A stretch of 60,598 bases of DNA from SIG299 sp045531895 (GTDB taxonomy: Bacteria > Bacillota > Clostridia > Lachnospirales > Lachnospiraceae): NCBI GenBank assembly GCA_045531895.1, contig JAZSEW010000121.1, positions 1 to 60,598 on the forward strand, read 5' to 3'. This document shows positions 1 to 7,457 of the stretch, one piece after another. Made by a program: the position numbers and the translations under genes. The notes under the pieces are model-generated. The model was not told the DNA's origin. It worked only from the letters and a program-made list of their open reading frames with translations, and made no database searches. The first letter of the stretch is position 1; each line of letters starts with the position of its first letter.

Positions 1-816
1 GAGTACAAGAGACAGTTCCTTAACATCCTGCACATCATGTATCTCTACAACGAGATTAAGAAGAATCCGAATATGCCATTCTACCCAAGAACCTTCATCT
101 TTGGTGCAAAGGCATCCGCTGGTTACCGTCGTGCAAAGGCAATCATCAAGCTTATCAACAGTGTTGGTGATGTAATTAACAACGACGCTTCCATCAATGG
201 AAAGCTTAAGGTTGTCTTCATTGAAAATTACCGCGTATCTAATGCTGAATGGATTTTCGCAGCAGCAGATGTATCCGAGCAGATTTCCACGGCTAGTAAG
301 GAAGCATCCGGTACAGGTAATATGAAGTTTATGTTAAATGGTGCAATCACCCTTGGTACTATGGATGGTGCTAACGTAGAAATCGTAGAAGAAGCAGGTG
401 CAGACAATGCGGTTATCTTTGGTCTTAGTGCTGACGAAGTTATCGCTTATGAGCATAACAACGAGTATAATCCAAAGGCAATTTACAACACTAACACCGA
501 CATCCGTATGGCTATGACACAGCTGATTGATGGTACATATTCCCCAGAGAACACAGAGCTGTTCCGTGAACTTTACAATTCTCTTCTTGAAACAAATGGT
601 TATGAGCGTGCTGACCAGTACTTCATTCTCAAGGACTTTGTATCCTACGCAGAGGCTCAGAAGCGCGTAGAAGAGAAGTACCGCGATGAAAAGGGCTGGG
701 CAAAGTCCGCGCTTATCAATATTGCCAAGAGCGGTAAGTTCTCATCCGACAGAACTATTGAAGAGTATGTTCAGGATATCTGGAAGCTGGAGAAGGTTGT
801 GCTGAAGAATAAATAA
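1..816 (+). CDS. glgP: Glycogen/starch phosphorylase, C-terminal part (5' truncated by window)
   Basis: The reading frame is open from base 1, so this is the last 271 codons of a protein normally about 800 residues long. The enzyme releases glucose-1-phosphate from alpha-glucan ends by phosphorolysis in the cytoplasm, using pyridoxal phosphate. The segment EASGTGNMKFMLNGA contains the lysine that binds PLP in this family, followed by the conserved TMDGANVEI stretch. Only the C-terminal PLP/glucan domain is visible. No clear terminator follows; the next gene has its own promoter 16 bases after the stop. Family assignment is secure, while substrate preference (glycogen versus maltodextrin) cannot be told. 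Confidence 0.96.
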   Translation, partial: EYKRQFLNILHIMYLYNEIKKNPNMPFYPRTFIFGAKASAGYRRAKAIIKLINSVGDVINNDASINGKLKVVFIENYRVSNAEWIFAAADVSEQISTASKEASGTGNMKFMLNGAITLGTMDGANVEIVEEAGADNAVIFGLSADEVIAYEHNNEYNPKAIYNTNTDIRMAMTQLIDGTYSPENTELFRELYNSLLETNGYERADQYFILKDFVSYAEAQKRVEEKYRDEKGWAKSALINIAKSGKFSSDRTIEEYVQDIWKLEKVVLKNK

Positions 817-832
817 TTGTGCAATTTTTATC

Positions 833-861
833 TTGCATATTATAGCGTCCTATGCTATAAT
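833..861 (+). promoter_or_regulatory. Sigma-A promoter with an embedded dyad, upstream of the 65-aa gene
   Basis: TTGCAT (833-838), 17-bp spacer, TATAAT (856-861). A perfect 8-bp inverted repeat, attatagc (839-846) and gctataat (854-861) with 7 bases between, fills the spacer and covers the -10 box. That is a typical operator position, although the AT-rich arms could be fortuitous. Confidence 0.7.
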
Positions 862-916
862 CTTGCCTGTTTAAAGAAACTGATACATATCCCGATACAA
901 AAAGGAGATAAGAATT

Positions 917-1114
917 ATGTTAAAGAATGTTTATTTCGAATGTGCCGGCGCAAGCTACAACGCAGACGATGTTGTTAAGAAGGTTAAGGCAGACTGGGTT
1001 GCTTTAGGCAAGAAGGTTAAGGATATGGCTGATGCCAAGATTTATGTTAAGCCGGAAGACAACAAGATTTACTACGTTGTAAAAGAAGAAACATATAGTG
1101 TAGATTTACAGTAA
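917..1114 (+). CDS. Small conserved protein, DUF6465-like
   Basis: 65 residues, with ribosome-binding site AAGGAG 10 bases upstream of the ATG. The protein is basic and acidic in alternation: MLKNVYFECAG, then KKVKADWVALGKKVKD, and a C-terminal YVKPEDNKIYYVV segment resembling the DUF6465 family common in Lachnospiraceae. There is no signal peptide or membrane segment, so it is probably cytoplasmic. It is monocistronic, with its own consensus promoter and a strong terminator, which suggests appreciable expression. No biochemical function is known to me. The family name is from memory of its pattern and is less certain than the gene call. Confidence 0.8.
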   Translation: MLKNVYFECAGASYNADDVVKKVKADWVALGKKVKDMADAKIYVKPEDNKIYYVVKEETYSVDLQ

Positions 1115-1151
1115 GTTTCAAAATTGACGGAAAATATTGCAGAAATGAGTT

Positions 1152-1187
1152 AAGGAGGGTATCCGAGAGATGCTCTCCTTATTTTTG
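1152..1187 (+). terminator. Rho-independent terminator after the 65-aa gene
   Basis: A 12-bp stem (1152-1163 with 1169-1180, two G-T wobbles) and a 5-base loop, followed by ATTTTTGT. Confidence 0.85.
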
Positions 1188-1200
1188 TATAAGTTATTTT

Positions 1201-1269
1201 GCATCTCACCGCGCGAAAATGCATCTTACCGCCCTGTTTCTTGCAACTTGATTTTATTTCCATTATAGT
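1201..1269 (+). promoter_or_regulatory. Promoter with two direct repeats; candidate LytTR-regulator site
   Basis: The 12-mer gcatctcaccgc (1201-1212) recurs as gcatcttaccgc (1221-1232), 11 of 12 identical with a 20-bp period, ending 8 bases before the -35 box TTGCAA (1241-1246). The spacer is 17 bp and the -10 is TATAGT (1264-1269). LytTR-type regulators are known to bind paired direct repeats on one DNA face just upstream of -35. The downstream operon encodes a LytTR protein, so autoregulation is inferred. Confidence 0.65.
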
Positions 1270-1300
1270 CAAAGTATCAATGAAAGGAACGGTGATTATA

Positions 1301-2470
1301 ATGAAAAATGACAAGGAAGAAATTAAAACAACAAAGAAAAAAATGCGTAAGGGGTGGATTATTCTCGGATGCATTGCAGCAGTTCTGGTGCTGGCGGTGG
1401 TGCTCGTTCCAAAGCTGCTGTTTACAGACTATGCGGGGCTGCCAACTACCGGTCAGTACGAAGTAAAGCAGGCTTCTGCAATTTTGGTGGATGCTAATCG
1501 TTTGGAAACTTTTGAAACAGACGGCTCCTTTAGAGAGGTTCCGGTATATTTCTACTATCCTGATGTGGAAAATGTGGAGGGAGAAAATGCAGAAAGCAGC
1601 TTTCCGCTGGTGATTTTCTCTCATGGTGCCTTTGGCTATTACCAGAGCAATACTTCTACCTACATGGAGCTTGCCAGTCATGGTTATGTGGTTATCAGTC
1701 TGGATCATCCGTACCACTCTTTTTTTACCAAAGATACGACAGGTAAGACTATTACAGTAAATCCGCAGTTTATGAAGGAGGTTATGTATATTAATGAGCT
1801 GGGTACACCGGAGCAGGAGATTATCGAACTGGCACATGGCTGGTTGAAAATCCGTACCGGAGACATGAATTTTGCCATAGATAGTGTAAAGCTTGCAAAA
1901 GAGGCTGCTATGGAACAGGACAAAGCTTCCCTGCCATCTTACTGGCACGTTGGTGAAACATCGACAGAGCAGGAAATTCTTACTATTCTTGCTATGACCA
2001 ATACAGAAGAAGTTGGACTTATGGGACATTCTCTGGGAGGCGCGACCAGTGTGACTCTGGGCAGAACCAGAGATGATATCGATGCGGTAATTGATTTGGA
2101 TGGTACCATGCTGGGTGAAGAGTTCAGCTATATTGACGGAGTGTATGATTTTTATGAAGAGGCATATCCGATACCGCTGTTAGCAGTCAGCAACGAGGCA
2201 CATTATCATGAGGGGAAGGAAATTGCGGAGTTATATGTAAACCATGTAGTGCTTGAAAATGCGATAGATGCAAAGTATACTTATTTTAAAGGCAGTGGTC
2301 ACATGAATTTTACAGACCTGCCGTTATTTTCTCCGGCTTTGGCTTCGTTCCTTGGTGTGGGTGAAGCAGATGCCGAAGAATGTATTGTTACAATGAATCA
2401 GATGATACTGGATTATTTTAATTGCTATCTTAAGGATATGGGCGAGGTAACCATTAACGAGAGCTATTAA
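1301..2470 (+). CDS. Membrane-anchored alpha/beta hydrolase (PAF-acetylhydrolase/chlorophyllase-like)
   Basis: 389 residues from the ATG at 1301, chosen because the promoter -10 ends at 1269 and AAAGGA lies upstream; an in-frame ATG at 1280 would almost coincide with the transcription start. The N-terminus is basic (KKKMRKGW) followed by one hydrophobic helix (IILGCIAAVLVLAVVLV), so the catalytic domain probably sits outside the membrane. The fold shows the usual order: PLVIFSHGAFGYY (oxyanion strand), the nucleophile elbow GHSLGGA, an acid in AVIDLDGTMLG and the histidine in GSGHMNFTD. The substrate is unknown; relatives cleave short ester bonds. It is the first gene of an operon with a LytTR regulator and a DUF3021 membrane protein, so it is probably a stress- or signal-controlled envelope esterase. 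Confidence 0.85.
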   Translation: MKNDKEEIKTTKKKMRKGWIILGCIAAVLVLAVVLVPKLLFTDYAGLPTTGQYEVKQASAILVDANRLETFETDGSFREVPVYFYYPDVENVEGENAESSFPLVIFSHGAFGYYQSNTSTYMELASHGYVVISLDHPYHSFFTKDTTGKTITVNPQFMKEVMYINELGTPEQEIIELAHGWLKIRTGDMNFAIDSVKLAKEAAMEQDKASLPSYWHVGETSTEQEILTILAMTNTEEVGLMGHSLGGATSVTLGRTRDDIDAVIDLDGTMLGEEFSYIDGVYDFYEEAYPIPLLAVSNEAHYHEGKEIAELYVNHVVLENAIDAKYTYFKGSGHMNFTDLPLFSPALASFLGVGEADAEECIVTMNQMILDYFNCYLKDMGEVTINESY

Positions 2471-2526
2471 AGGGGCAGCAATGAAAAATGCTGTAGAAAC
2501 TGTAACTGCCGCGAAAGGGCGATACT

Positions 2527-2970
2527 ATGGAAATTAAATTACTGAAAATTGCAAAGGAGCAGCCGGAGCAGATGGAAATCCGTTGTCATGAAATTACGGA
2601 GGAAATTCGGGAAATTGTCACCTTTGTGAAAGGCAGACAGGGACAGCTTGCCGGTATACAGGAAGGACGACAATTTGAGGTTCCGGTGTTGGATGTCTGC
2701 TATATTGAAGCGGTGGATAATAAAGTATTTCTCTACACCCAGAAGCAGGTGTATGAAACAAGACAGAAGCTGTATGAACTGGAAGAGATGCTGAAAGAAA
2801 AATATTTTCTGCGGGTGTCTAAATCACTATTACTAAACTTGATGAAGGTGCGTTCAATTAAGCCGGCATTAAACGGACGTTTTCTGGCAGTGCTGCCAAG
2901 CGGAGAAGAACTCATTATTTCAAGAAAATATGTGCCGGAATTAAAAGCGGCTTTGAAGGGTGGTATGTAG
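2527..2970 (+). CDS. LytTR-domain DNA-binding regulator
   Basis: 147 residues with no receiver domain. The C-terminal ~100 residues form a LytTR domain: VLDVCYIEAVDNKVFLYT, then LEEMLKEKYFLRVSKSLL and SGEELIISRKYVPELK, the usual strand-rich DNA-binding fold. RBS AAAGGG precedes the ATG. It lies 56 bases after the hydrolase gene and abuts a DUF3021 membrane-protein gene. In Firmicutes, LytTR-DUF3021 pairs are a known regulatory module in which the membrane protein is thought to restrain the transcription factor. The direct repeats at 1201-1232 are the obvious candidate target. Confidence 0.92.
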   Translation: MEIKLLKIAKEQPEQMEIRCHEITEEIREIVTFVKGRQGQLAGIQEGRQFEVPVLDVCYIEAVDNKVFLYTQKQVYETRQKLYELEEMLKEKYFLRVSKSLLLNLMKVRSIKPALNGRFLAVLPSGEELIISRKYVPELKAALKGGM

Positions 2971-2971
2971 T

Positions 2972-3415
2972 ATGCATGGGAAAGAGTTTATACTGAATTG
3001 TATCCAAACCTTTTTTACAGTGGTAACATTAATCAATGTGGTAATGTTTGTTTTAGGGATATATTTTATGCCGGAAGCGCGCTTTGGATATGAAGCCTTT
3101 TTGGTTCCGTTGATTTACGGACTGGCGGGTACACTGCCCAATGTGGTGATGTATTCGAAGCGGGAATTAAAGGTGGGAGAACTCCTTGTGCGAAAGGTTA
3201 TTCAACTGATTCTGATTGAAGTGTTTGTGCTTTTTGCAGTCTTTTATGATACGGAAGAATTATTGTTTCAAAAATTTGAAATTATCGGAAGTACTGCTGT
3301 CGGTATTTTTGTGATTTATGTAATTTCTACCCTGTTAGAACTGTTACAAAACTATCTGACTGCCAAACAGATGACGGAGGAACTGCAACGCTTTCAATGT
3401 AAGATGCAGGAATAG
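2972..3415 (+). CDS. DUF3021 family membrane protein (partner of LytTR regulator)
   Basis: 147 residues from the ATG at 2972; a GTG at 2960 is in frame and would overlap the LytTR stop, so translational coupling is likely either way. Four hydrophobic segments are visible (about residues 10-30, 40-60, 75-95 and 105-125), ending in a charged tail, LTAKQMTEELQRFQCK. This matches the size and topology of DUF3021 proteins, which occur next to LytTR regulators and are proposed to inhibit them at the membrane. No enzymatic motif is seen. Confidence 0.85.
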   Translation: MHGKEFILNCIQTFFTVVTLINVVMFVLGIYFMPEARFGYEAFLVPLIYGLAGTLPNVVMYSKRELKVGELLVRKVIQLILIEVFVLFAVFYDTEELLFQKFEIIGSTAVGIFVIYVISTLLELLQNYLTAKQMTEELQRFQCKMQE

Positions 3416-3469
3416 GTCTGTATAAAGCGGGTCATTAAAAAAATAAAATGTTGGAAAAAGAAAATCCCT

Positions 3470-3497
3470 GTATAAAAGACTGTCATTCGGAAAAACT
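3470..3497 (+). promoter_or_regulatory. Candidate forespore sigma-F promoter
   Basis: GTATA (3470-3474), 14 bases, then GGAAAAACT (3489-3497). The -35 matches GYATA and the -10 matches GGNNANANT of the Bacillus sigma-F consensus, with a spacer one base short of the usual 15. It stands before a SpoIIQ-like gene, which sigma-F controls in Bacillus. Confidence 0.5.
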
Positions 3498-3532
3498 AGA
3501 AATGAATGATAAACAGAAAGGCAGGGGTTAAT

Positions 3533-4402
3533 GTGAAAATAAGTAGTGTTTTCAGAAAACGGGCATTGTTTGGTGTGGCGATTTTTTGTATTACAGCAAT
3601 TGCAACCGTCGGCGCATTAAGCATAGGAGGAAACGAGGAGGATAAGGCACCGGATTCTTTGGTGGATTTGAATGAAACAGAGAATCAGGGAGGAACGAAT
3701 CCGCAGGTAGCAGACGGTGATGAGAAGGAACCGGAAGTAACAGATCCGTCTCAGGTGGCAGATGGTGGTGAGAAGGAACCGGAAGTAACAGACCCGTCTC
3801 AGGTGGCAGATGGTGGTGAGAAGGAGCCGGAAGTACAGGAGCCATCCCAGGTAGCAGACGGCAGTGATAAAGAACCGGAAGTAACAGACCCATCCCGGGT
3901 GGCGGACAAACCGGATGAAATCAAAGAACCGGAACAGACAGAGGTGTTAAGTCCGCAGTTGATTGCAGAACAGTTAAAGTTTGATAAGGCAGCGGGTCTG
4001 CAGTGGCCGATTTCCGGTGAGGTAGTTATTCCGTACAGTCCGGACCATGGCGTATTCCACTATACGCTGGAACAGTTTTCTGCCAGCGAAGCGGTTGTTT
4101 TAGCATCTGAGCTTGGAGCGGAAGTGAAAGCGGCAGCCAAAGGTGTGGTAACCTCTATTGAAGAAGATATCCGCACCGGAACTACCGTAACGTTAGCATT
4201 AGGCAATGACACCAGCCTTGTGTATGGACAACTTGAGGTTGCTGATTTAAAAGAAGGTGATGTTGTGGAAGCCGGTGAATGCCTTGGTACTGTGGCAGAG
4301 CCAACCAGATATTATGTTGTCGAAGGACCGAACCTTTATTTTCAGGTAATTGAGGGTGAGGAAAGTATTGACCCGATGGGTTTGTTACAGGGTGAAGAAT
4401 AA
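3533..4402 (+). CDS. SpoIIQ-like membrane protein with degenerate LytM (M23) domain
   Basis: 289 residues from the GTG at 3533, which has AGGGG six bases upstream; an ATG at 3506 is in frame but lies next to the putative transcription start. The N-terminus has one membrane helix (ALFGVAIFCITAIATVGAL), then four 16-residue repeats rich in E, P and D, then a LytM/M23 beta domain beginning at QWPISGEVVIPYSPDHG. The metal ligands of active M23 peptidases appear lost: VYGQL stands where xYxHL is usual and NLYFQV where HLHFEV is usual. Bacillus SpoIIQ has the same single helix, similar length and a degenerate LytM domain, and forms the forespore side of a channel. The identification is inference, supported by the sigma-F-like promoter. 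Confidence 0.7.
   Translation: MKISSVFRKRALFGVAIFCITAIATVGALSIGGNEEDKAPDSLVDLNETENQGGTNPQVADGDEKEPEVTDPSQVADGGEKEPEVTDPSQVADGGEKEPEVQEPSQVADGSDKEPEVTDPSRVADKPDEIKEPEQTEVLSPQLIAEQLKFDKAAGLQWPISGEVVIPYSPDHGVFHYTLEQFSASEAVVLASELGAEVKAAAKGVVTSIEEDIRTGTTVTLALGNDTSLVYGQLEVADLKEGDVVEAGECLGTVAEPTRYYVVEGPNLYFQVIEGEESIDPMGLLQGEE
3704..3895 (+). repeat. Four tandem 48-bp coding repeats (16-aa units)
   Basis: Units at 3704, 3752, 3800 and 3848 encode variants of QVADGGEKEPEVTDPS, followed by a partial fifth (RVAD). They form an acidic, Pro-rich spacer between the membrane helix and the LytM domain. Nearly identical DNA suggests recent expansion. Confidence 0.95.
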
Positions 4403-4419
4403 ATAAAAATATATAGAAA

Positions 4420-4505
4420 AGCGGTCGGAAAAGCTGGTACAGTGTCGTATGCTGCGTGAGCAACAGGGTAGATATGTGTGTGAGTGAACCGACCGCTGTT
4501 TTTTT
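4420..4505 (+). terminator. Terminator with an unusually long loop
   Basis: The 9-bp arms agcggtcgg (4420-4428) and ccgaccgct (4489-4497) are perfectly complementary and followed by GTTTTTTT. The 60-base interior is unusually long for a simple terminator. Confidence 0.75.
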
Positions 4506-4573
4506 ATTTACAAAAGAAGAATCAAGGAGTGTTTCTTTATGTACCAGCCTTATACTTTAATATATGCAGTGGA

Positions 4574-4620
4574 TAAAAAAATGTGCCGGATTCCTTGAAA
4601 ACTCAGGAAAAACCGGCACT
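4574..4620 (-). terminator. Terminator of the HlyIII gene
   Basis: Read on the minus strand, GTGCCGG and CCGGCAC arms (4583-4619) with further internal pairing are followed by ATTTTTTTATCC. Confidence 0.8.
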
Positions 4621-4634
4621 TGTTAAAATTTGTT

Positions 4635-5324
4635 TTACAGGAAAGCGACACTGTCAAGCAGCAGGTACATGGTAACGAAGTGGCACATGCTGCCTGCCAG
4701 AACAAAGCAGTGAAAAATCTCGTGGGAACCGAAGTTTTTATGAAGATGATTAAAGGCTTTAAACTTACAGGCATAGATTATACCGCCGATGGTGTAAATG
4801 ATGCCTCCGATTAGTAACCAGAGAAATGCGCTTCGGTCAAGCAGTGCGACAATATCACCGAAAGAAAATACACACAGCCAGCCCATAGCGATGTACAAAA
4901 CAGCGGAAACCCATTTTGGACAGTTGATAAAGAAAATGCATTGAAGGATGCCAAGCAGGGCAATGCCCCAAACGAGGAGGAACAGAGAGGTTCCACCGGC
5001 ACCGCTTAAGGTAATCAGGCAGACCGGAGTATAGGAGCCGGCAATCAATACATATATCATGATGTGATCGAGCTGTCTTAATATCCGGTTTGTTTTATCC
5101 GAGAGGTTAAATGTGTGATAAATCGTGCTGGCAGAATATAATAAAAACATACTGACTGCAAAAATACCCAGGGAAAACAGGTAAACCGGATGCTCGTCCC
5201 GGGCGGCACGCAGTAGCAGCGGAAGAGCAGCCAGAACAACCAGGATGACTCCGATAAAATGGGTCAGGGCACTGCCGGGATCCTTTGGATGCGTAACATT
5301 GTTTTGAAAAGTTTCTTTTGACAT
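4635..5324 (-). CDS. trhA: Hemolysin III / PAQR-family membrane protein
   Basis: 229 residues with about seven hydrophobic segments. The diagnostic histidine motifs are present: SALTHFIG near the N-terminus, SASTIYHTFNLSD and the C-terminal SHEIFHCFVLAGSMCHF, which build the metal site of the HlyIII/PAQR family. The minus-strand ribosome-binding site AAGGAGG stands close upstream of the ATG. Bacterial members (TrhA) have been linked to membrane-energetics and lipid homeostasis; the 'hemolysin' name is historical. The gene is alone, convergent with the SpoIIQ-like gene, with its own terminator. Confidence 0.93.
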   Translation of the reverse strand: MSKETFQNNVTHPKDPGSALTHFIGVILVVLAALPLLLRAARDEHPVYLFSLGIFAVSMFLLYSASTIYHTFNLSDKTNRILRQLDHIMIYVLIAGSYTPVCLITLSGAGGTSLFLLVWGIALLGILQCIFFINCPKWVSAVLYIAMGWLCVFSFGDIVALLDRSAFLWLLIGGIIYTIGGIIYACKFKAFNHLHKNFGSHEIFHCFVLAGSMCHFVTMYLLLDSVAFL

Positions 5325-5497
5325 AGAAAATTCCTCCTTTTGATATAATAACAGTTTTTATTGTATGATATAATGGATAAAGTTATTCATAACTTTAAAT
5401 GTAGTTTTTAAAACCACGTGTATCGTAATTAAATACTACAACATGTGTTTGCGAAATGCAAGTAAAAAATATTAGTATTTTATAAAACAGTTTACTC

Positions 5498-5527
5498 TTG
5501 CAAGTTGACATGGTGATAGGGTAGAAT
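5498..5527 (+). promoter_or_regulatory. Promoter of the DUF951-DUF6171-capA cluster
   Basis: TTGCAA (5498-5503), 18-bp spacer, TAGAAT (5522-5527). The rest of the 250-base gap between trhA and this cluster is AT-rich and shows nothing else recognisable. Confidence 0.5.
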
Positions 5528-5576
5528 GGGGTAATAGAAGACAGGTGAAAAAACAGTGTATAAGGAGGAGTGATAC

Positions 5577-5774
5577 ATGGATATTCAGGTTGGAGATGTA
5601 GTAACCTTAAAGAAACAGCATCCTTGCGGCAGTAAAGAGTGGGAAGTACTTCGTGTGGGTATGGATTTTCGATTAAAATGTAAAGGCTGTGACCATCAGG
5701 TAATGATTCCAAGAAAGCAGTTGGAGAAGAGCGTCCGGCAGATTGTGTCAGGAGCGGAAAAGGCGGCAGAATAA
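5577..5774 (+). CDS. DUF951 family small protein
   Basis: 65 residues, AAGGAGG RBS. The sequence follows the DUF951 pattern: DIQVGDVVTLKKQHPCG, then WEVLRVGMDFRLKCKGC and VMIPRKQLEK. Three cysteines (PCG and CKGC) may bind metal. The fold resembles small beta-barrel nucleic-acid-binding proteins. Members are widespread in Firmicutes and uncharacterised; some lie near chromosome-partition or mechanosensitive-channel genes, which is not the case here. Confidence 0.9.
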   Translation: MDIQVGDVVTLKKQHPCGSKEWEVLRVGMDFRLKCKGCDHQVMIPRKQLEKSVRQIVSGAEKAAE

Positions 5775-5800
5775 ATCGGAGCCGGTGAAAGAGAGTACAT

Positions 5801-6064
5801 ATGGAAAAGGAAGACTGGAGATTTTGTAAAAAATGCCTGGTGAGAGATTTTGACGAAGGGGAATTATTTCGTACCATGCAGGAATATATTGCAAGAATTG
5901 ATGAAGAAATAAAAACGCCTTTAAAGGAATACGAGGAGCGTTTGCGTATCTGTACGGAATGTGACAGCCTGTTGAACGGCATGTGTGGTGTTTGCGGCTG
6001 CTATGTGGAAATGCGGGCAGCGGTAAAGACACATTACTGTCCGGCAGTGAAGAAAAAATGGTAG
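5801..6064 (+). CDS. Small cysteine-rich protein, DUF6171-like
   Basis: 87 residues with CKKC near the N-terminus, then a helical DEGELFRTMQEYIARIDEE region, then CTECDSLLNGMCGVCGCYVEMRAA and a final HYCP. The eight cysteines in pairs suggest one or two structural zinc sites. It sits 26 bases after DUF951 and 37 before the CapA-like gene, all in one direction. Family naming is from pattern memory; function is unknown. Confidence 0.8.
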   Translation: MEKEDWRFCKKCLVRDFDEGELFRTMQEYIARIDEEIKTPLKEYEERLRICTECDSLLNGMCGVCGCYVEMRAAVKTHYCPAVKKKW

Positions 6065-6101
6065 GACAGATATGTTCTTTTCGGGAAAAGGAGATTGTGA
6101 T

Positions 6102-7367
6102 GTGAAAAAAAGAGAATCAGGTTTCGCGATATGGATATTCTTTTTGATGTTTATGATGGGATGTGGACAAAAAAACAGTAGTGTGGAAATGGATATGCCT
6201 GTAAAGAGCTTCACAGAAACACAGGCACCGGTATGTACCTTAAATCCGACAAATACTCCAATTCCGACGGCAACAGGTACTCCGATTCCAACGAATACAC
6301 TGACACCGACTCCGTCGCCAACACCAAAATCGTCCGTTACACTGGCAATGGTGGGGGACATTTTACTGCACACCCGGATTCATGAATTTAGTCTGCAGGA
6401 GAATGCCACCTATAATTATGATGCGATTTTTTCGAATCTGCGAGAGGAGATTTCCGGTGTAGATCTGGCACTGGTCAATCAGGAAGTTGTGATTGGCGGA
6501 GAAGCACTGGGGATTTCAGGGTATCCGTCGTTTAACGCTCCTTATGAGCTGGGAGATGCACTGGTGGATGCCGGTTTTGATGTGGCATTGCATGCAACGA
6601 ACCATGCTCTGGATAAGGGGAAAAAAGGAGTCCTTAATACGGTTGCTTTCTGGGAGGAGAACTATCCGCAGATTGGAGTTCTTGGTATTCATGACAGTGC
6701 GGAGGACGGGGAAGAATTATATATGGTGGAACTCGAAGGAATCCGCATAGCGATATTGAACTATACTTACGGAACCAACGGGATTTCCATGCCGAAAGAT
6801 ATGCCGTATGCAGTAGATATGTTAGAAAAAGAGGCAGTTATTGAGGAAATAAAGCGGGCGAAAGATCAAGCGGATTTTGTGATAGTGTGTCCACATTGGG
6901 GAACGGAATATAAGCTGACGCCGGACAAGAATCAGAAAAAGTGGACCGAAATTTTTCTGGAGCAGGGCGTGGACCTGGTAATAGGTACCCATCCTCATGT
7001 GATTGAACCGATAGAGTGGCTGACGAATGAAGAAACCGGGGAACAGATGCTGGTTTACTATTCGATTGGAAATTTTGTGAACTGGACTTCCGGTACGGGA
7101 GCCGGCATTGCAAATCGCATGGTAGGTGGTATGGCAGAGATTACAATTGAGCTTGATGAAGCCGGTGAGGCGTATATTGCAGACTATGGCGTACGGGCGG
7201 TGGTCTGCCATGTAGAGAGGCGCACTAATGGCATTACGGTATACCCGCTTTCCGAGTACACAGAGGAACTGGCAGGAAGCAATGCTATCCGCAGTCAGGA
7301 TGAGGACTTTTCTCTGGAGTATTGTGTAGAACTGTGTGATAAAATATGGAGTGGTTCATGGAAGTGA
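6102..7367 (+). CDS. CapA-family lipoprotein (poly-gamma-glutamate synthesis type)
   Basis: 421 residues from the GTG at 6102, which has AAGGAG eight bases upstream; an in-frame ATG at 6072 lacks such a site and would spoil the signal peptide. The start gives a lipoprotein signal (KKRE, hydrophobic core, lipobox MMGC). A Thr/Pro linker (about residues 45-85) leads to a metallophosphatase-like CapA domain: VTLAMVGDILLHTRIHE, LVNQEVVIGG, HATNHALDKG, VCPHWGTEY and GTHPHVIEP, with conserved D, N and H ligands. CapA homologues act in capsule or poly-gamma-glutamate anchoring or release; no capB/capC genes are nearby, so the actual polymer is unknown. The protein should be tethered outside the membrane. 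Confidence 0.9.
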   Translation: MKKRESGFAIWIFFLMFMMGCGQKNSSVEMDMPVKSFTETQAPVCTLNPTNTPIPTATGTPIPTNTLTPTPSPTPKSSVTLAMVGDILLHTRIHEFSLQENATYNYDAIFSNLREEISGVDLALVNQEVVIGGEALGISGYPSFNAPYELGDALVDAGFDVALHATNHALDKGKKGVLNTVAFWEENYPQIGVLGIHDSAEDGEELYMVELEGIRIAILNYTYGTNGISMPKDMPYAVDMLEKEAVIEEIKRAKDQADFVIVCPHWGTEYKLTPDKNQKKWTEIFLEQGVDLVIGTHPHVIEPIEWLTNEETGEQMLVYYSIGNFVNWTSGTGAGIANRMVGGMAEITIELDEAGEAYIADYGVRAVVCHVERRTNGITVYPLSEYTEELAGSNAIRSQDEDFSLEYCVELCDKIWSGSWK

Positions 7368-7457
7368 ATCTGCACAAAAAAGGGTAGCCTTTATTGGGTT
7401 TAAATGGTATAATATATGCACTATGTATAGGGAATTTGACTGCAAGGAGGAAGGTAT

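Noticed and set aside
1277..2029. A 250-codon minus-strand frame
   Set aside because: Antisense to the alpha/beta hydrolase, no RBS, no domain.
3591..3893. A 100-codon open frame on the minus strand across the tandem repeats
   Set aside because: It is a mirror of the 48-bp coding repeats (Leu/Pro/His-rich), with no ribosome-binding site and no family resemblance.
3704..3895. Regular 48-bp repeats that could suggest a CRISPR array
   Set aside because: Units are contiguous without spacers and stay in frame as a Pro/Glu stalk of the LytM-like protein.
4539..4598. A 19-codon frame with a good AAGGAG site
   Set aside because: It runs into the HlyIII terminator, follows another terminator, has no promoter of its own and no recognisable product.
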